Under the pieces are notes generated by a model. The model was not told the DNA's origin and did not search any database. It saw only the letters and a program-made list of their open reading frames with translations. A stretch of 64,000 nt of DNA from Fratercula arctica (taxonomy: Eukaryota > Chordata > Aves > Charadriiformes > Alcidae). Where the stretch lies: positions 39,642,727 through 39,706,726 of the forward strand of contig CANTUZ010000001.1 of assembly GCA_947846985.1 (NCBI GenBank), in the 5' to 3' direction. A program made the translations under genes and the position numbers. The first letter of the stretch is position 1. The number at the start of each line of letters is the position of its first letter. This document shows positions 1-12,143 of the stretch, piece after piece.

Positions 1-19
1 TTTTTTTTTTTTTTTTTTC
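1..19. repeat. poly(T) tract at window edge
   Basis: The window opens inside a homopolymer of T. It may be the end of a longer A/T run or of a retroposon tail lying outside the window; nothing adjacent identifies a parent element. Confidence 0.9.
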
Positions 20-2517
20 TTTTTCAGCTTCCCATGATACTACATATAGGATTTTACAGAAATCCACTTGAAATCCACAACTGTCTGTACCTCAATTTCT
101 AAACCTTTACATTCCTGGGACAGAGACACAAATTACTTTCTTTTTTTTAATGTCAACTTTTGAGTATTCACTGTCAAACATCCTTCTTTCCATTCTCATT
201 TGCCAGACAGAGAAATCTGGAGGAAAATGCTCTGTGTGAATATATTTCTTACATGATGATGTGTAGATAAGTGTTCATTATTATAAGTGATCAGGAATAA
301 ATGTGAACTCTAGAACATACATGCAGAGATATACATACATCTCTCCAAACAGATTCTATGAACAGAACAAATAAAAATTACTTCAAAAAGACAAACATAA
401 ATCAAATAGTATAAGAATATGACAAAAATGAAGCTATTTTAGATTAATAAAGTACACAAAAATAATTCTCAGTATTTATCTTACTTTTTCATTATTTTTT
501 TTGCATCATCCCAGCTATTTACATAAGTATGTGATTACTAAATTTAAAGTCATCCAGTGAGTCATGTAGATAGACCTTTTAGTTACTACCATTTGTCTCA
601 AAATTAGTTTTATTAAGACCAAAGGGTAGTTTTACAATTCACCAATATGCAGTACTAAAGAATTCATATTGGCTCAATTTTGGCAGTTAAATGGATTTTC
701 TTTTACTGTGTGAAGTCTAAGAAATAATATATATGATTAATTTGATTTTTCTCCATTTCTAAATCATTACATTGGTCCCCATGTAATTGCTGTGCCCAAG
801 GAATCTCAGAAGAAAAAGATTCATCTTTAGATAATCAATTTCTGATAAGAAAGAAAACTGCTTCAGGATTGTTTTTCTGTCCCCAAAGAAAAACTGTTCA
901 TCTAAGTAGAAACAGCATATAGAATCTTGCTTCTGCCATAGAACACTAAAACTATTAATTTCTGAATACTGTGAGCCATATAATCAATGAAAGACACAAT
1001 ATTTCAGTCTAACCATAGCAAGAATGCAATGCAGTGATTAAAGAAGTTGCATAGGGAGGAAATATATATAGCATATACCTTAATTAATGCTTTCTATCCA
1101 TAAACAGGTAAAAAAGTGGTATTCTGAATTCTCTACAATTTTCCAAAGAATAGGAACAGAAAAATAATATTTACTTTAATATTATTATATATATATCTGT
1201 AGTTTAACATTCAAAAAAATATGTTTAAACTACATCTAAAAGTAAATTTTCAAGATCACATCTTGCTGTCATATCAAATTCATTAACATGTCAAAATTTA
1301 GAAATTTTACAGTGATATGTTATTAATGCTTATTTGATTGCTAATCCAGTAAAAAAATTGTCCTGCGCATGCAAGGAAGCTCAAGTGAACAACTTGTGAA
1401 ATAACTTCGTCAAATTTTGGACAATCTTTAGCTTCTTGCTAAATCATAAGTGTTCTCCTCATATGCCGTTTAAATATAGATGAGTAATTTTAAAAATACA
1501 ATCCAACCTACCTCCCCAAAAAAACCCCAATACGATCTCCTGCAGGATCTGACTCTATTTATCTAACAAGAAAGACTGAGAACAGAGATGTGTCTTAAGT
1601 CCTACATCTCTATGGACCTTAGTCCTCAAAGTTATAACCAGAGGTAAGTTCTGTCCAAGTGCTTAGGATCAGAGACATAAAATCCTCTTTTGGGTAGGTG
1701 TCTGCAATCATAGAGTAGGGCTCATTTTTTTCTTATTAAAACACAGATGAACAATAAATGTGGGATTAATTAACAAGTTTCTCTGTATTTTAACATCTGA
1801 AGCATTCCCAGGAGATGAGACCCTTGATCTCTCTACCCTTATCAATATGAAGGATTTCAAACTCTCGTCTTCTGACTTCCAGAACACTTTTAATGACCTA
1901 AACTAAAGGCAAGGTTTTAAAGAACCTTTAAATACCTTTTGCTGAAGCTGTATATCCTTCATTAAACAAGGGAATGATAGTTATAAATGGGAAAGATTAA
2001 CATGCAGGGCATTCTAAGGGGGACAAATGGTCTGCTGTGTTTCTACCCTCTAGAGCAAACTATTTTAAAAATGTGTGCTGATATTCAAAAGAATGAGACT
2101 CTAGATAATTCTCAACAAACATTGCTGAAAAATGATCTAAAAATAATGAGTCTATTTTTAAAATAAGGATTCAATAACTTGTGTAATCTTGTCTACTTAC
2201 ACTCCCATTACATTGACTTCATTGGCAAGAGTTCTGACTTAAACCAATGCAAGGGAGAGTATACACAAATCCATAATAATGTAACTGTCTTAACTCTTTT
2301 ATTATAACTGTTTATCATGTTCTGATGTAATGCATTGGATCTAGAATACAAATTACTTTTTAAAATATGAACTTATTGAATTTATAGTTTAGAGGCTTGT
2401 GTCCTGTTCATGGGCATATCTTTTCCATTTGCAGATCAAAGGGTTTTATTAAAATTGAGTGGGCAAGTCCCTGCAATATCAAAAATGCTTGCACTCAGAA
2501 TCATGTACGCTCATTTT
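20..2517. other. Unassigned AT-rich non-coding stretch
   Basis: No repeat family, RNA gene or plausible coding exon is recognised. Open frames are short and have no recognisable protein features. The only local structure is ordinary A/T-rich low complexity, such as the TA run near 1185-1197. Confidence 0.6.
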
Positions 2518-2919
2518 GTCTGGAAGCCTTTTCTGCTCCTCATACTGCTCCACCAGCAAGGAGGCTGCTGGTGCACAAGAAGCTGGGAGGGGACACAGTC
2601 GGGACAGCTGACCCCAACTGACCAAAGTGATATTCCATACCATGCAATGTCATGCTCAGCATATAAAGCTGAGGGAAGTAGATGGAAGCGAGGGGGACAT
2701 TTGGAGTTATGATTTTTGTGTTGCCAAGTAGCCATTATGCATGATGGAGCCCCGCTTTCTTGGAGATGGCTAAACATCCGCCTGACAATGGGAAGTATTG
2801 AATGAATTCCTTGTTTTGCTTTATTTGTGCATGCGGCTTTTGCTTTGCCTATTAAACTGTCTTTATCTCAATCCACAAGTTTTCTCACTTTTACTCTTCT
2901 GATTCTCTCCCCCTCAGTC
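2518..2919 (+). mobile_element. Truncated endogenous-retrovirus LTR (same family as 43547-44129)
   Basis: This is the 3' two thirds of a bird ERV LTR, probably of an ERVL-like family. It matches the complete copy at 43547-44129 block by block: GACAGCTGACCCCAACTGACC, a TATA-like box (ATATAAAG at 2661), GATGGAGCCC, a polyadenylation signal (CTATTAAACTGTCTTT, ATTAAA at 2851), and a CT-rich end at about 2900-2915. The first ~130 bases of the family are absent and the final TG-to-CA boundary is lost. Unlike the complete copy, which has ATACAAAG, it keeps its TATA box. Open frames here are LTR sequence read by chance, not genes. Family assignment is from recognition and the class name is tentative. 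Confidence 0.8.
2661..2668 (+). promoter_or_regulatory. TATA-like box of the LTR promoter
   Basis: ATATAAAG lies just after the conserved CATGCTCAGC block and about 190 bases before the ATTAAA polyadenylation signal, the normal order of an LTR promoter and R region. The family copy at 43547 has lost this motif. Whether it is active cannot be told from sequence. Confidence 0.5.
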
Positions 2920-2956
2920 AAAGCAAACAAAGCATAATCTGCTCCCTACTACTCAC

Positions 2957-3215
2957 AGTGGAGCAGATATCCACACTGCAGCACATGCTGGAACCCCATG
3001 CTGGACCAGGTGGACATGCCCTGAAGGAAGATGCAGCTCATGAAAAGCCCACACAGGAGCAGGTTTTCTGGCAGGACTTGTGGCCCATGGGGCACCTACA
3101 CTGGAGCAATCCATTCATGAAGGACTGTACCTGGAGTACTTAATGAAGAACTGCAGCCCGTGCGAAAGACCCACATTGGAGAAGTTCATGAAATACTTAT
3201 TGCAAAGACTCCACT
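2957..3215 (+). mobile_element. Internal fragment of a second ERV LTR family (same family as 55525-56386)
   Basis: The segment carries the spaced motif of a common bird ERV LTR: repeated versions of CTGGAGCAG(GT) and CTGCAGCCC spaced roughly 40-70 bases apart, starting with GAGCAGATATCCACACTGCAG and ending near TTGGAGAAGTTCATGAA. I recognise this as the middle of the LTR whose full minus-strand copy sits at 55525-56386. Both ends are missing. It starts about 40 bases after the preceding LTR fragment in the same orientation, making a mosaic. No retroviral protein is encoded. Confidence 0.65.
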
Positions 3216-5253
3216 TCTTTCTGTTGAACACTTTAACCATTACAGATAAACATATTCTCCCTCTGTCCCAAAACAAGCTTGAAGCTCCTCAGAAAGAGCA
3301 ACAAATTTAACTGTTGAATTTTACTGTTGAAAAAGAGGCATAAAATCTGTATATACACATTCTTGTTCTTCAAAGGAGACAGGAGAATTTGTGCATAAAT
3401 GTAAAGTAGAACCATGGACGTATGGTGTCTCTTTCATTTGTTCATTTGTTATTGGGAATTGAAATGAGAGCATATTCATCACTGAAGGAATGCAATTCTG
3501 CCTGGCATGTATATAGGTGGAATACACAATTAAATGCAAATGCAATGTCCACATGGGACATGAACAACAAAAATATCTGTACATATTCAGTCCTGTGCAT
3601 GCAAGAAATATTTCTGAGACCACAAGAAAAAAATATACTGATGGAAACCCTTCAGCAATTTCAACTTTTTTAGATCCTTTAGATCTAATATTGCAGAAAC
3701 ACAAAGAATTTTAAAATAAAATAGGCTCCAGTAAACTTTGTTTGTTTAACTTTTAAAATGACAACAGAGAGTGGTAAGTTGTTTTGAAAATAGTTTTCTG
3801 CCTAATTGTGTATTCAATAAAATATAATAAATTGAGTAACAGTATCTCATAGAAATGTATGTACTATCTTTATTTATCTCTTCAGATAAGGGTGTTCTTT
3901 CTAAACAATGAACAGGTTGATACCATTTTTATCTTTAAAAAATATGTCTTTTCTCATTGTCATTTTCTTATTATAAATGGATTGCATCATAAAGTAATAA
4001 AAAGGTTCCTTTTTTTCTCTTTTCACAAAGAGAGTACTTAAACGACACTGAGGCTGGATTTTAAATATTATTAATTTCTGGATTTCAGTGAGTCCTCTGT
4101 GTTCCCTATTCCACATACCATCCTATCAAATCTAATAACGATTTATTAAATACAATAATATTTAAAGAATGAAGGAATACTTAATTACAGGAGGGCCCAT
4201 AATTTTCAAATTCAATAATCAGAAAGTTATACAATGAAGACATTATTTAGACTCCTGTATAATTTTTGTGTCTCCAGCTCAATATTTTCATTTAATATTA
4301 ACCATGACATCTTAGCCCCATCAAGAAAGAACATGCCTAAATGTAATTTTGTGCAATCTTTAAATTCTTAATTGCTGACCATGGTAAGAAATCACACAAT
4401 CAAAGCAGATGTCATTAAATACTGGGAAACAGTTAATGCTCTGCAAACAGTGCTTGCAAAAGCAACCACAAGATTTACCTCTTCTATCTGTGATGCTTTA
4501 ATGGACTTGGAATTTGCATTTCAGTGATTTCTATCCAGTTAATGAGATTTATTCATCTCTTCTTGGGATGCTTACAGTTTATTTGGAGGATAAAAAGAGG
4601 TACGAATTTTGGACTTCTTCAAAACTATAGCTTTTGGAACTAAAAAGTAAAATCCTTGGTTAAAAATAATCTGCTTGCTCAGATCCAGTTTTGTGGGCTT
4701 TTGTCTTCTGTTTTTCTTGGGGAGTGGGGTTGTTCTTGTTGTTGTTTGGTGTGTTTTTTGTGTTTCTTTTCCAAACAAGTCACATTCATGTAAGTGTTGC
4801 AGTTGCAGCATATTCAGTGGACCAAAGCATACCAGCACAGCCTTTAATTGTTTGATGAATTGCAGTGTTGGTTGCATGAATTCATGGTGATGTTTTATAG
4901 GCTTTCGATAGACTGCAAAAGGTAGGAAATTTTTCAGATAATAGATGTTGCATATTGTTATTCCTAAAGGACTTTCTTTGTTCAGTTAGTCACTAATCAC
5001 TTACACTGCTTGCTCTTCATTTGATATTTTTTGTTGGATGTGAAGTCATAGTATATGTAAATAGGAGCAAAGGACTAGATTTGCCAAGGTTTTAAAGGTG
5101 TGCTTCCTCCTACCAAGTACACTGTCCTTTGTGAGTTCACTTTAGCACTCATTTTTAAATTATAATCTGCAAAAGAACAGGAATTTGATGTCTATCTGAA
5201 TGAACAGGACATGTAGGACAGCATGTAGGACAAAAATAATGTGTTTGTAGAAG
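3216..5253. other. Unassigned non-coding stretch
   Basis: AT-rich DNA without a recognised gene or element. A T/G-rich low-complexity patch occurs at about 4715-4770. The longest open frames (about 100-127 codons) are full of low-information residues and have no recognisable motif. Confidence 0.55.
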
Positions 5254-5299
5254 TTTGTTTTGGTTTTTTTGTTTGTTTTTTTGTTTGTTTGTTTGTTTT
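5254..5299 (+). repeat. T/G-rich (TTTG)n simple repeat
   Basis: Interrupted TTTG/TTTTG units ending in four clean GTTT repeats. This is a simple microsatellite; overlapping phenylalanine/cysteine-rich frames are artefacts of it. Confidence 0.9.
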
Positions 5300-7828
5300 C
5301 TGGTGCATTATCATATGCCCAAGTATATTCACTTTGACCAGTCCCCCACCAGATAAAGACAGTATCGTAGCATGCAATATTGATATCCATGTATGTTCAC
5401 TAAAGATGCTAAATGCTGAAATTGAATTGAACAACAATGTTATTATTGATAAAGCACTTTCAGAACTGCACAGCACAAATTCAGGGAATGTACATGAAAA
5501 TCAGATTTCAGCCTGTTCTTGCAGACATGCACAAATGCAGACATATACATTGACACATGAGGGAAAGTAAAAATACAGCATTTCAGCAACAGTGTGAAAA
5601 GAAAGACCTTATCTTTTTTCAATTTTTTTAGGCTGAAAGAAGACAACAGTATAAAAGTCATGTTAAAAATTCATACGGTAATTATACTCCATTTTTATGT
5701 AAAGGTTTTAAAAAGCATGTTTTGCCAGTAGCTCATAAAAGCAATTTCTCATAAAGAAAAAAAGTAGGATATGCAAAAAGGCAGCAAAACCACTAAAAAT
5801 AAATCAATAGTATGTATATTTTGAAGGCTGCAATGGAAATGGTTGTTCACAAGCCCGTAGTGAGTTCACTAAGGCCCACACTGAAAAATGGTAACAGGAT
5901 TTGAAAAACAGACTCCCCTGTTTTATGACTAACTGTAGTCAGTCATATATACTAAAATAAGAGCAATCAGATTTTAAGCTTTGGGGCATAGCTTAGCCTC
6001 TCCATTGTTGAGGGAAGGCTTTTCCCTGTAGCACAGCAGTGCAGGATTGACCAGATGCATTATGGGACTTCGGGGGGTCTTTTGAAATACCAGGATGTTG
6101 TTGGATATTTGAAATACCAGGATATTGATGGAGCTAGCTTGAATCAATGACACACCATAATACTTGAGAAAATAAATGGAACATATTAGGGTATTTGAAT
6201 ATACACAGAACTCTATGAAGGGTGAATATAAAAGAGACATTAACATTGTGGCACTGAGCTGATGAGAAATTTAATTCCAGGGACTGCGCTACATGAAGGA
6301 AAATTAAGTGTATAAAACACTGATAAATCAGCATATTATACAAGAAATTAAGTTATTTCAGTGTGGTTTTAATGTAAATGTATATACCTAAATAAATGCT
6401 TTCTCTTCTATCTTTTTAATCTCCTATGTTTTACAGAAATGAATGATAAAAGAACTTTTTTCATGAGATAGGATTTTACTTATGGTAAAACTCATGCCAA
6501 AATACCCACAAAGGTACACCAAAATATTTATTCACTTAAGTAGAACTGGAGGAATAATAATAAATGAAAAATAACAAAAATATTTTTTAAGTTTGTATTT
6601 TTAAAAAATCATTTATTCTGATATTTTGAAGCTAGCATATCTGAAGGAACTAAAATTCCTTATTATTAAGTAAGATTTTTTAATTATTATTATTATTATT
6701 TTTAGATTAAACAAAACATTTCAGATTAGGCTAAACATGACACTTGTTAATGTTTAGTTAAAAATGGGAAGGAAAGGGAAAAATTTTCAAATTAAAATAG
6801 GCAATTTTGTAACATTTAATTTTTAATTTTGCTTTTAAACACAACCATCTAATATTTAATGTTTGAATTCAAACTATAACTGTGTTACTGCATTTTGAAT
6901 TCAGTGGTAGGTGGGAATGTAATGAGGATGTAGGAGAAGGAAATCCTTTCCTAAATATGTAGATAATGATGAGGACTTTCATTTCATCCCATAAATAGTG
7001 AATCTTGAGGTTGTGTGGAAGATTACTCAAGTGCAAACGTTGGCATTTGTAGTGGCTGAAGTGTGCTATGAGGTGTTGCATTCACACATAATACTTTGAC
7101 CTGGACATGATGAAGGCATAAATCACTATGACAGGATAAGATGCAGACACCTGGCCTGTGTGGCAGGGAGAATGGGCATGTGCAGAAAAAGTACAATCAT
7201 TAGAGGGTGAAGCATATTGGAAATGCTAGCCAATTCTATACATCTCTATACGACTCCATACGACGAGTAAAATGGGTTATGAGCTAGACTTTATTCTTGG
7301 CATACTTGTTCTGCCATTTCTTTTGGACTAGCTAGCTGTCTTAATGATTCAGAAGTTCAATAATGAAGAAAAGTTTTTTCTCTACCTATACAGGCTAGGA
7401 TGCAATCTGACTATGATAATTGATGGAATAGCTTCTCAAACCGTGTATTGACAAATACGCTCAGTTTCAAGATGAGAAGATTTCAGCATGTGGATTCTAA
7501 CTAGATTTTTTTTCCCCGTTTTACCACAATGGGAAAACTAAGAAAGGGAAGGGGGAAGTAGGTATCATATTTGAAAAAAAAAATATATCTGCTAACACAG
7601 AAATGTACAATGAAATTTTTAAAATGAGTTTTGCACAGCTCTGCTCTACACCTTGCATTTGACAGAAGGAAGAACAAGTTCCAAAACAGTATTTTTTATG
7701 TCCCTCAGCAGCGTTATTTCTACGTATAATTACATATGCAGTGAATAAATGTTTTTCTTGTCTGTTTGGAATTGTAAGGAAGACAACTGGACCTTGAACT
7801 TCAACGCTCTACAGACAGCAAATATATC
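5300..7828. other. Unassigned non-coding stretch
   Basis: AT-rich DNA; apart from the 27-bp tandem duplication at 6081-6134 and an ATT microsatellite near 6684-6702 nothing is recognised. Confidence 0.55.
6081..6134. repeat. 27-bp tandem duplication
   Basis: Two adjacent 27-base units (6081-6107 and 6108-6134). The first 16 bases, TTTGAAATACCAGGAT, are identical; the rest differ at four positions. It is a short direct duplication, not part of an element I recognise. Confidence 0.9.
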
Positions 7829-8412
7829 ATAGAATCACAGAATCACAGATCACACAATCACAGATTGTTTTGGGTTGGAAGGCATCTTTAAGACCACCTT
7901 GTTCCAACCCCCTGACATGAGCAGGGACACCACCCACTAGACCCTTCCAGGGAAGGGGCATCCACAGCTTCTCGGGACAACCTGTTCCAATGTCTCACCA
8001 CCCTAATAGTGAAAAATTTCTTTCTAATATCTAATCTAAATCTACTTCTTTCAGTTTAAAACATTACCTCTTGCCCTATTGCTACACTCCCTCATAAAAA
8101 GTCCCTCCCTATCTTTCCTGTAGGCACCTTTCAGGTACTGGAAGGCTGCTATAAGGTCTTCCAGGAGCGTTCTCTTCTCCAGGCTGAATAACTCCAACTG
8201 TCTCAGCCTGTCCTCATAGCATAGGTGCTCCAGCCCTCGGATCATCTTCGTGACCCTCCTCTGGACCTGCTCCAACAGATACAAGTCCTTCTTGTGCTGT
8301 GGACTCCAAAGATGGACACAGTACTCCAGGTGGGGTCTCACGAGAGCAGAGTAGAGGGGGAGAATCACCCCTCTCGATCTGCTGGCCATACTTCTTTTAA
8401 TACAGCCCAAGA
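7829..8412 (-). mobile_element. CR1 LINE, 3' end, 5'-truncated
   Basis: The element reads from about 8412 down to its tail at 7829. The tail consists of degenerate ATTCTATG-like octamers, seen on the plus strand as ATCATAGAATCACAG repeats. It is followed by the typical CR1 3' block around TTTTGGGTTGGAAGG and then the C-terminus of ORF2. Upstream sequence is lost, as is usual for CR1 insertions that stop early in reverse transcription. The copy is diverged but still readable. CR1 integrates by target-primed reverse transcription and usually leaves no clear target duplication; none is evident here. Confidence 0.93.
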
Positions 8413-8416
8413 TAAT
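8051..8416 (-). pseudogene. CR1 ORF2 C-terminal fragment (reverse-transcriptase side)
   Basis: A continuous reading frame on the minus strand shows the conserved CR1 ORF2 C-terminal signature: [20 protein letters not shown], then VQRRVTKMIRGLEHL, then [20 protein letters not shown]. This is the region after the catalytic RT palm; the YADD-type active site and the endonuclease are absent, so the fragment cannot support retrotransposition. The frame ends at a stop near 8051, earlier than the full family C-terminus because the sequence after RARGN is shifted. The extra residues encoded beyond about 8416 are flanking DNA. Confidence 0.85.
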
Positions 8417-9387
8417 CATACTTGATTCACTGAAGCACTTATCCAGCAGCTTAGATATAAAAATATATTTAAGTTCCACATGATTTTGCCAAGACTCTAT
8501 CTAGGTTCTCCGAAGAATAGGGATGGTTTTATGAAGTAAGATCTTTTTCAATAAAATAGTGGCTGAATTAAGAAATCTGGGAACAACATTTGACAGACAG
8601 GAACAGAATTGAGTATGTTGAGGAAAAGTCTGTTAATGGAGATTCATTTTATGATTGATTTCAATTTTTTTGGGGGTCCAACAATGCTCCATTTCTTGAA
8701 GGAGAGCACAAGGACATATTCTTTATCTATGTTGAAATTCATGGAAATAAGACCTAACATATTCAGGATAAATCATGGTAAACTGTCAGGGTGAAAATCA
8801 CAGAGAGTATTTTTCAGATCGTTCTGCTTCAGACCGATCATTAAGCTGACACACATTTCATTTCAGGTTTGTATTTTTAAATACTTACAACAGCTGTGTG
8901 CTAGAGATTTATGGATTCTAATTTTCAATGTATTGTGAATAATGAGCATTGAATATTTTATATTTTTGTATATCATTCTCCATCATACTTTATAAGGGTA
9001 AAAAAGAGAGAGAAATACAGACTGTCTATTTCATTTTAAGTCTTCATTTCCATCAGTTGTTCGTAAAAAACTGATGACTGTTCAAGAAGCGATGGGTATT
9101 TAGAAAAAAAAATTTGCACAAGCAATCAAACATTGAAGGTTTGCTATTGTTTATTTAATAAAAATGAAATCAAGTTTTTAGTAAAAGCTATAATATTTTG
9201 AAATGCATTTATTCATCGCCAATGTAATGAAGATGTTAAAATGAAGTAATATGTTGGCACAGATGATGATAAATTGGTTATACTTTGAAAGTGCCCTTAA
9301 TTGTTACTATGATAAAAACATGGTAAAAAAAGCACAACCAAATTAATCAAAAAAAAACAAAAACCAGGGAGATCAGTGTGATGAAAC
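8417..9387. other. Unassigned stretch between two CR1 copies
   Basis: AT-rich DNA with no recognised feature; a short A/C-rich patch at about 9349-9365 precedes the next CR1. Confidence 0.5.
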
Positions 9388-10217
9388 CTGGACAAGCTAG
9401 AGAGATGGGCCTGTGCAAACCTCATGAAGTTCAACCAGGCCAAGTGCAAGGTTCTATACTTGGCTTGGGACAATCCTCGTTATCAATACAGGCTGGGGGA
9501 TGGTGTGATAGAGAGCAGCCCTGCAGAAAAGGACTTGCAGGTGTTGGTGGGTGAAAAGCTGGACATGAGCCAACAATGTGTGCTTGCAGGCCAGAAGGCC
9601 AATTGCATCCTGGGCTTCATCAAAAGAACTGTGGCCAGCAGATCGAGAGGGGTGATTCTCCCCCTCTACTCTGTTCTTGTGAGACCCCACCTGGAGTACT
9701 GTGTGCAGCTCTGGAGCCCTCAGCACAGGAAGGACATGGACCTGTTGGAGCGGGTCCAGAGGAGGGCCATGAGGATGATCCGAGGGCTGAAGCACCTCTC
9801 CTATGAGGACAGGCTGAGAGAGTTGGGGTTGTTCAGCCTGGAGAAGAGAAGGCTCTGGGGAGACCTTATAGCGGCCTTCCAGTACCTGAAGGGGGCCTAC
9901 AGGAAAGCTGGGGAGGGACTGTTTGGAAGGGCACGTAGCAATAGGACGAAGGGAAATGGCTTTCAACTAGAGCAGGGTAGATTTAGGTTGCGTATTTGGA
10001 AGAAGTTCTTTACAATGAGGGTGGTGAGACATTGGAACAGGTTGCCCAGAGAGGTGGTGGAGGCCCCATCCCTGGAGACATTCAGGCCAGGCTTGATGAG
10101 GCTCTGAGCAACCTGATCTAGTTGAAGATGTCCCTGCTTACTGCAGGGGAGTTGGACTAGATGACCTTTAAAGGTCCCTTCCAAGCCAACACATTCTACG
10201 ATTCTATGATTCTATGA
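9388..10217 (+). mobile_element. CR1 LINE, 3' end, best preserved copy in the window
   Basis: The copy begins abruptly inside ORF2 near CCTGGACAAGCTAGAGAGAT, continues through the ORF2 C-terminus and a ~110-base 3' untranslated region, and ends in three octamers (ATTCTACG, ATTCTATG, ATTCTATG) at 10193-10217. The long open frame and the clean tail indicate a younger insertion than the other copies. It is 5'-truncated by several kilobases relative to a full CR1. It lies on the opposite strand from the CR1 at 7829-8412, so the two are independent insertions pointing away from each other. Confidence 0.95.
9424..10107 (+). pseudogene. CR1 ORF2 C-terminal fragment, 227 codons open
   Basis: The frame encodes the post-palm part of CR1 ORF2. 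Landmarks are [13 protein letters not shown] at residues 1-13, [20 protein letters not shown] at 73-92, [15 protein letters not shown] at 111-125, [21 protein letters not shown] at 135-155 and [18 protein letters not shown] at 203-220. The first ATG is simply an internal methionine of ORF2, not a real start. The last residues (RPGLMRL) differ from the usual CR1 ending; a one-base loss near 10082 would explain it. The RT active site and endonuclease are missing, so no enzymatic activity is expected. Confidence 0.88.
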
Positions 10218-11153
10218 AACAATGAATCAGCATATTGATCATACAGGCTTTTTTATCTCGCTGTTGAATTTCCACTTGGGTTAACAAAGGCTATTTTTAT
10301 CTGTTGTGTACTCTTTGCCTGTTTCTAAACTGCTACACTCCTCTTTGATCTTATATAAAATATCACTAGACAGAAGAAAAAAAAATAAATGATATGCTTG
10401 AATACTCAGAGGTAAAAAGCAACCAATAGGGAAAGGAAGGAGTGTTTAGAGGAAACAGAGAGCTATTGTGCAACAATATTTCTGTTCAGCGTACTTTTTC
10501 ATTAGTCTTTAATTCTTTAGATGTTACAAGTTTAGTATCCTGTAAAGAAAAGAAAGTAAGAAAAATATAATTTTTCATCATTATGTTGATGCACGTAACA
10601 TTCTTTCCCCAAAGAATATCAGAACACAAATAGGTAAAATAAATGAAATCAGTGAAATTGCTAGGTTAGGAGTGATGGTTATTAGGTAGAATAACAGATC
10701 TAAAAAGTGCAGATGTATAAATATGTGGGTGACTGAACAGACATCTTGGGAATTTTAAACAAACGGGCCATATATGTGAATATTCTTTAAAATCAGTCAC
10801 ATATTTCAGAATGGCATGGCAGCTTTATTTTAAAAAGAATTTCAGAAACAAGTCAGCTTGCTACCTCTTTCCTCTCTTATTGTTTCATTAATTCTGACGG
10901 CAAAGTTGAAACATTGTTGAATTATATCAACACCACAAATTGAAGATCTAATTTGAATGGGTCAGAGGACTGCCATGTCGCAGATAGGATTTCTGAAAAA
11001 AAAAACAAGGAAAAACACAAACACACACACACACAAATTTTATTTGTATTGTGAATTTGTCTTAGTAAGAAATAAGAAATGGAATCTTGAAAATTACAAT
11101 ATTAAAAAACTTTAGACAAGAAGAATAAACTCCTCCAATATCATGCAACAAAA

Positions 11154-11182
11154 CAAAACTATTTCTAAAAGAAATAGTTTTG
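11154..11182. repeat. Perfect 13-bp inverted repeat, 3-base loop
   Basis: CAAAACTATTTCT (11154-11166) is followed after AAA by its exact reverse complement AGAAATAGTTTTG (11170-11182). It could form a compact hairpin or cruciform. No element context is seen, and the stem is too short for a microRNA precursor. Confidence 0.95.
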
Positions 11183-12107
11183 AAGATGCGTACTCAGAGA
11201 TAAAAGAAATTATATTTCAGTGGCAACTGAAACAGTGATTTTGATTAAGGCTATCTCCATTAAGCAGTATTCAAAGGAACATTGCAAAAAATTTCATGGT
11301 CATTAGCTTCTAATCTAAGTAAATTACAGAGAAAAAATGGGTAGGGTAGGGAACTGAATTACAGAGTGAACACATGTTTTACAGGACTCCAAATAAAAGA
11401 TCAGAAGCAAAATTTTGATCTCACTGGATTGAGGATGTCCACAAAATAACCATCTACTCAAAGCAGTCTTGTAGACTCCTGTTATTTTTAGTAGAGAGGA
11501 ACACTCATTACAATGTAGAAGTCCAATCAGATTTATTGGACCCATGGTGTGTTTTCTCTCAAATTTTGAAAACAGGAGCATAAAATAATGAGTTCAGATG
11601 ATGTTATCACTGCTGCAGATATCTGAAATGATCTGACATGATCCCTGACAGTCTACTGCCTCCTTTATTGGACAATATTGTGTCCAGTAATAATGAATCA
11701 CAAGCATGTAAAAGAAAATTAATACATAGATAATGATAGACAAAAACAATTTTGATTAGTCTTGATTTTTTTTGCAGCAACAGAGAAATTAACGTCTAAT
11801 ATTTACATGAAGTAGGCAAAAAGACCTATATTTTATCCTAAAAGTCTTGATCTGAACTTCCTTCTCTTTTAATAATCATTGTTAAGCGGTTTCAAATATA
11901 TTTTTATATCAGTCCATTTCCAATGAGTAATGTAAAAATCGTGACTGTAAGTGACTTAATGAAGTGATCTGGTGGTTCTGATGACACTGCAGACATATAT
12001 CAAGAAGTTTTTGTTCACACTTGTTATTGGATCTTTCCTTGAAAATATTTTAAAAATTTAAGATAGGCACATTGACTGATTTTCTTTTGCTGTGCCTGTC
12101 ATGATGC

Positions 12108-12143
12108 TATTATAGGTCTAGTCAACAATTCAGACCTATAATA
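12108..12143. repeat. Perfect 12-bp inverted repeat, 12-base loop
   Basis: TATTATAGGTCT (12108-12119) pairs exactly with AGACCTATAATA (12132-12143). The stem does not extend beyond 12 bp on either side. Function unknown; a chance origin is possible in AT-rich DNA. Confidence 0.95.

Noticed and set aside
2397..3310. Several 60-100 codon frames
   Set aside because: They overlap two LTR fragments and do not match retroviral or cellular proteins that I recognise.
9454..9966. 170-codon open frame on the minus strand
   Set aside because: It is the antisense shadow of the CR1 ORF2 fragment, with the proline- and leucine-rich composition expected from that.
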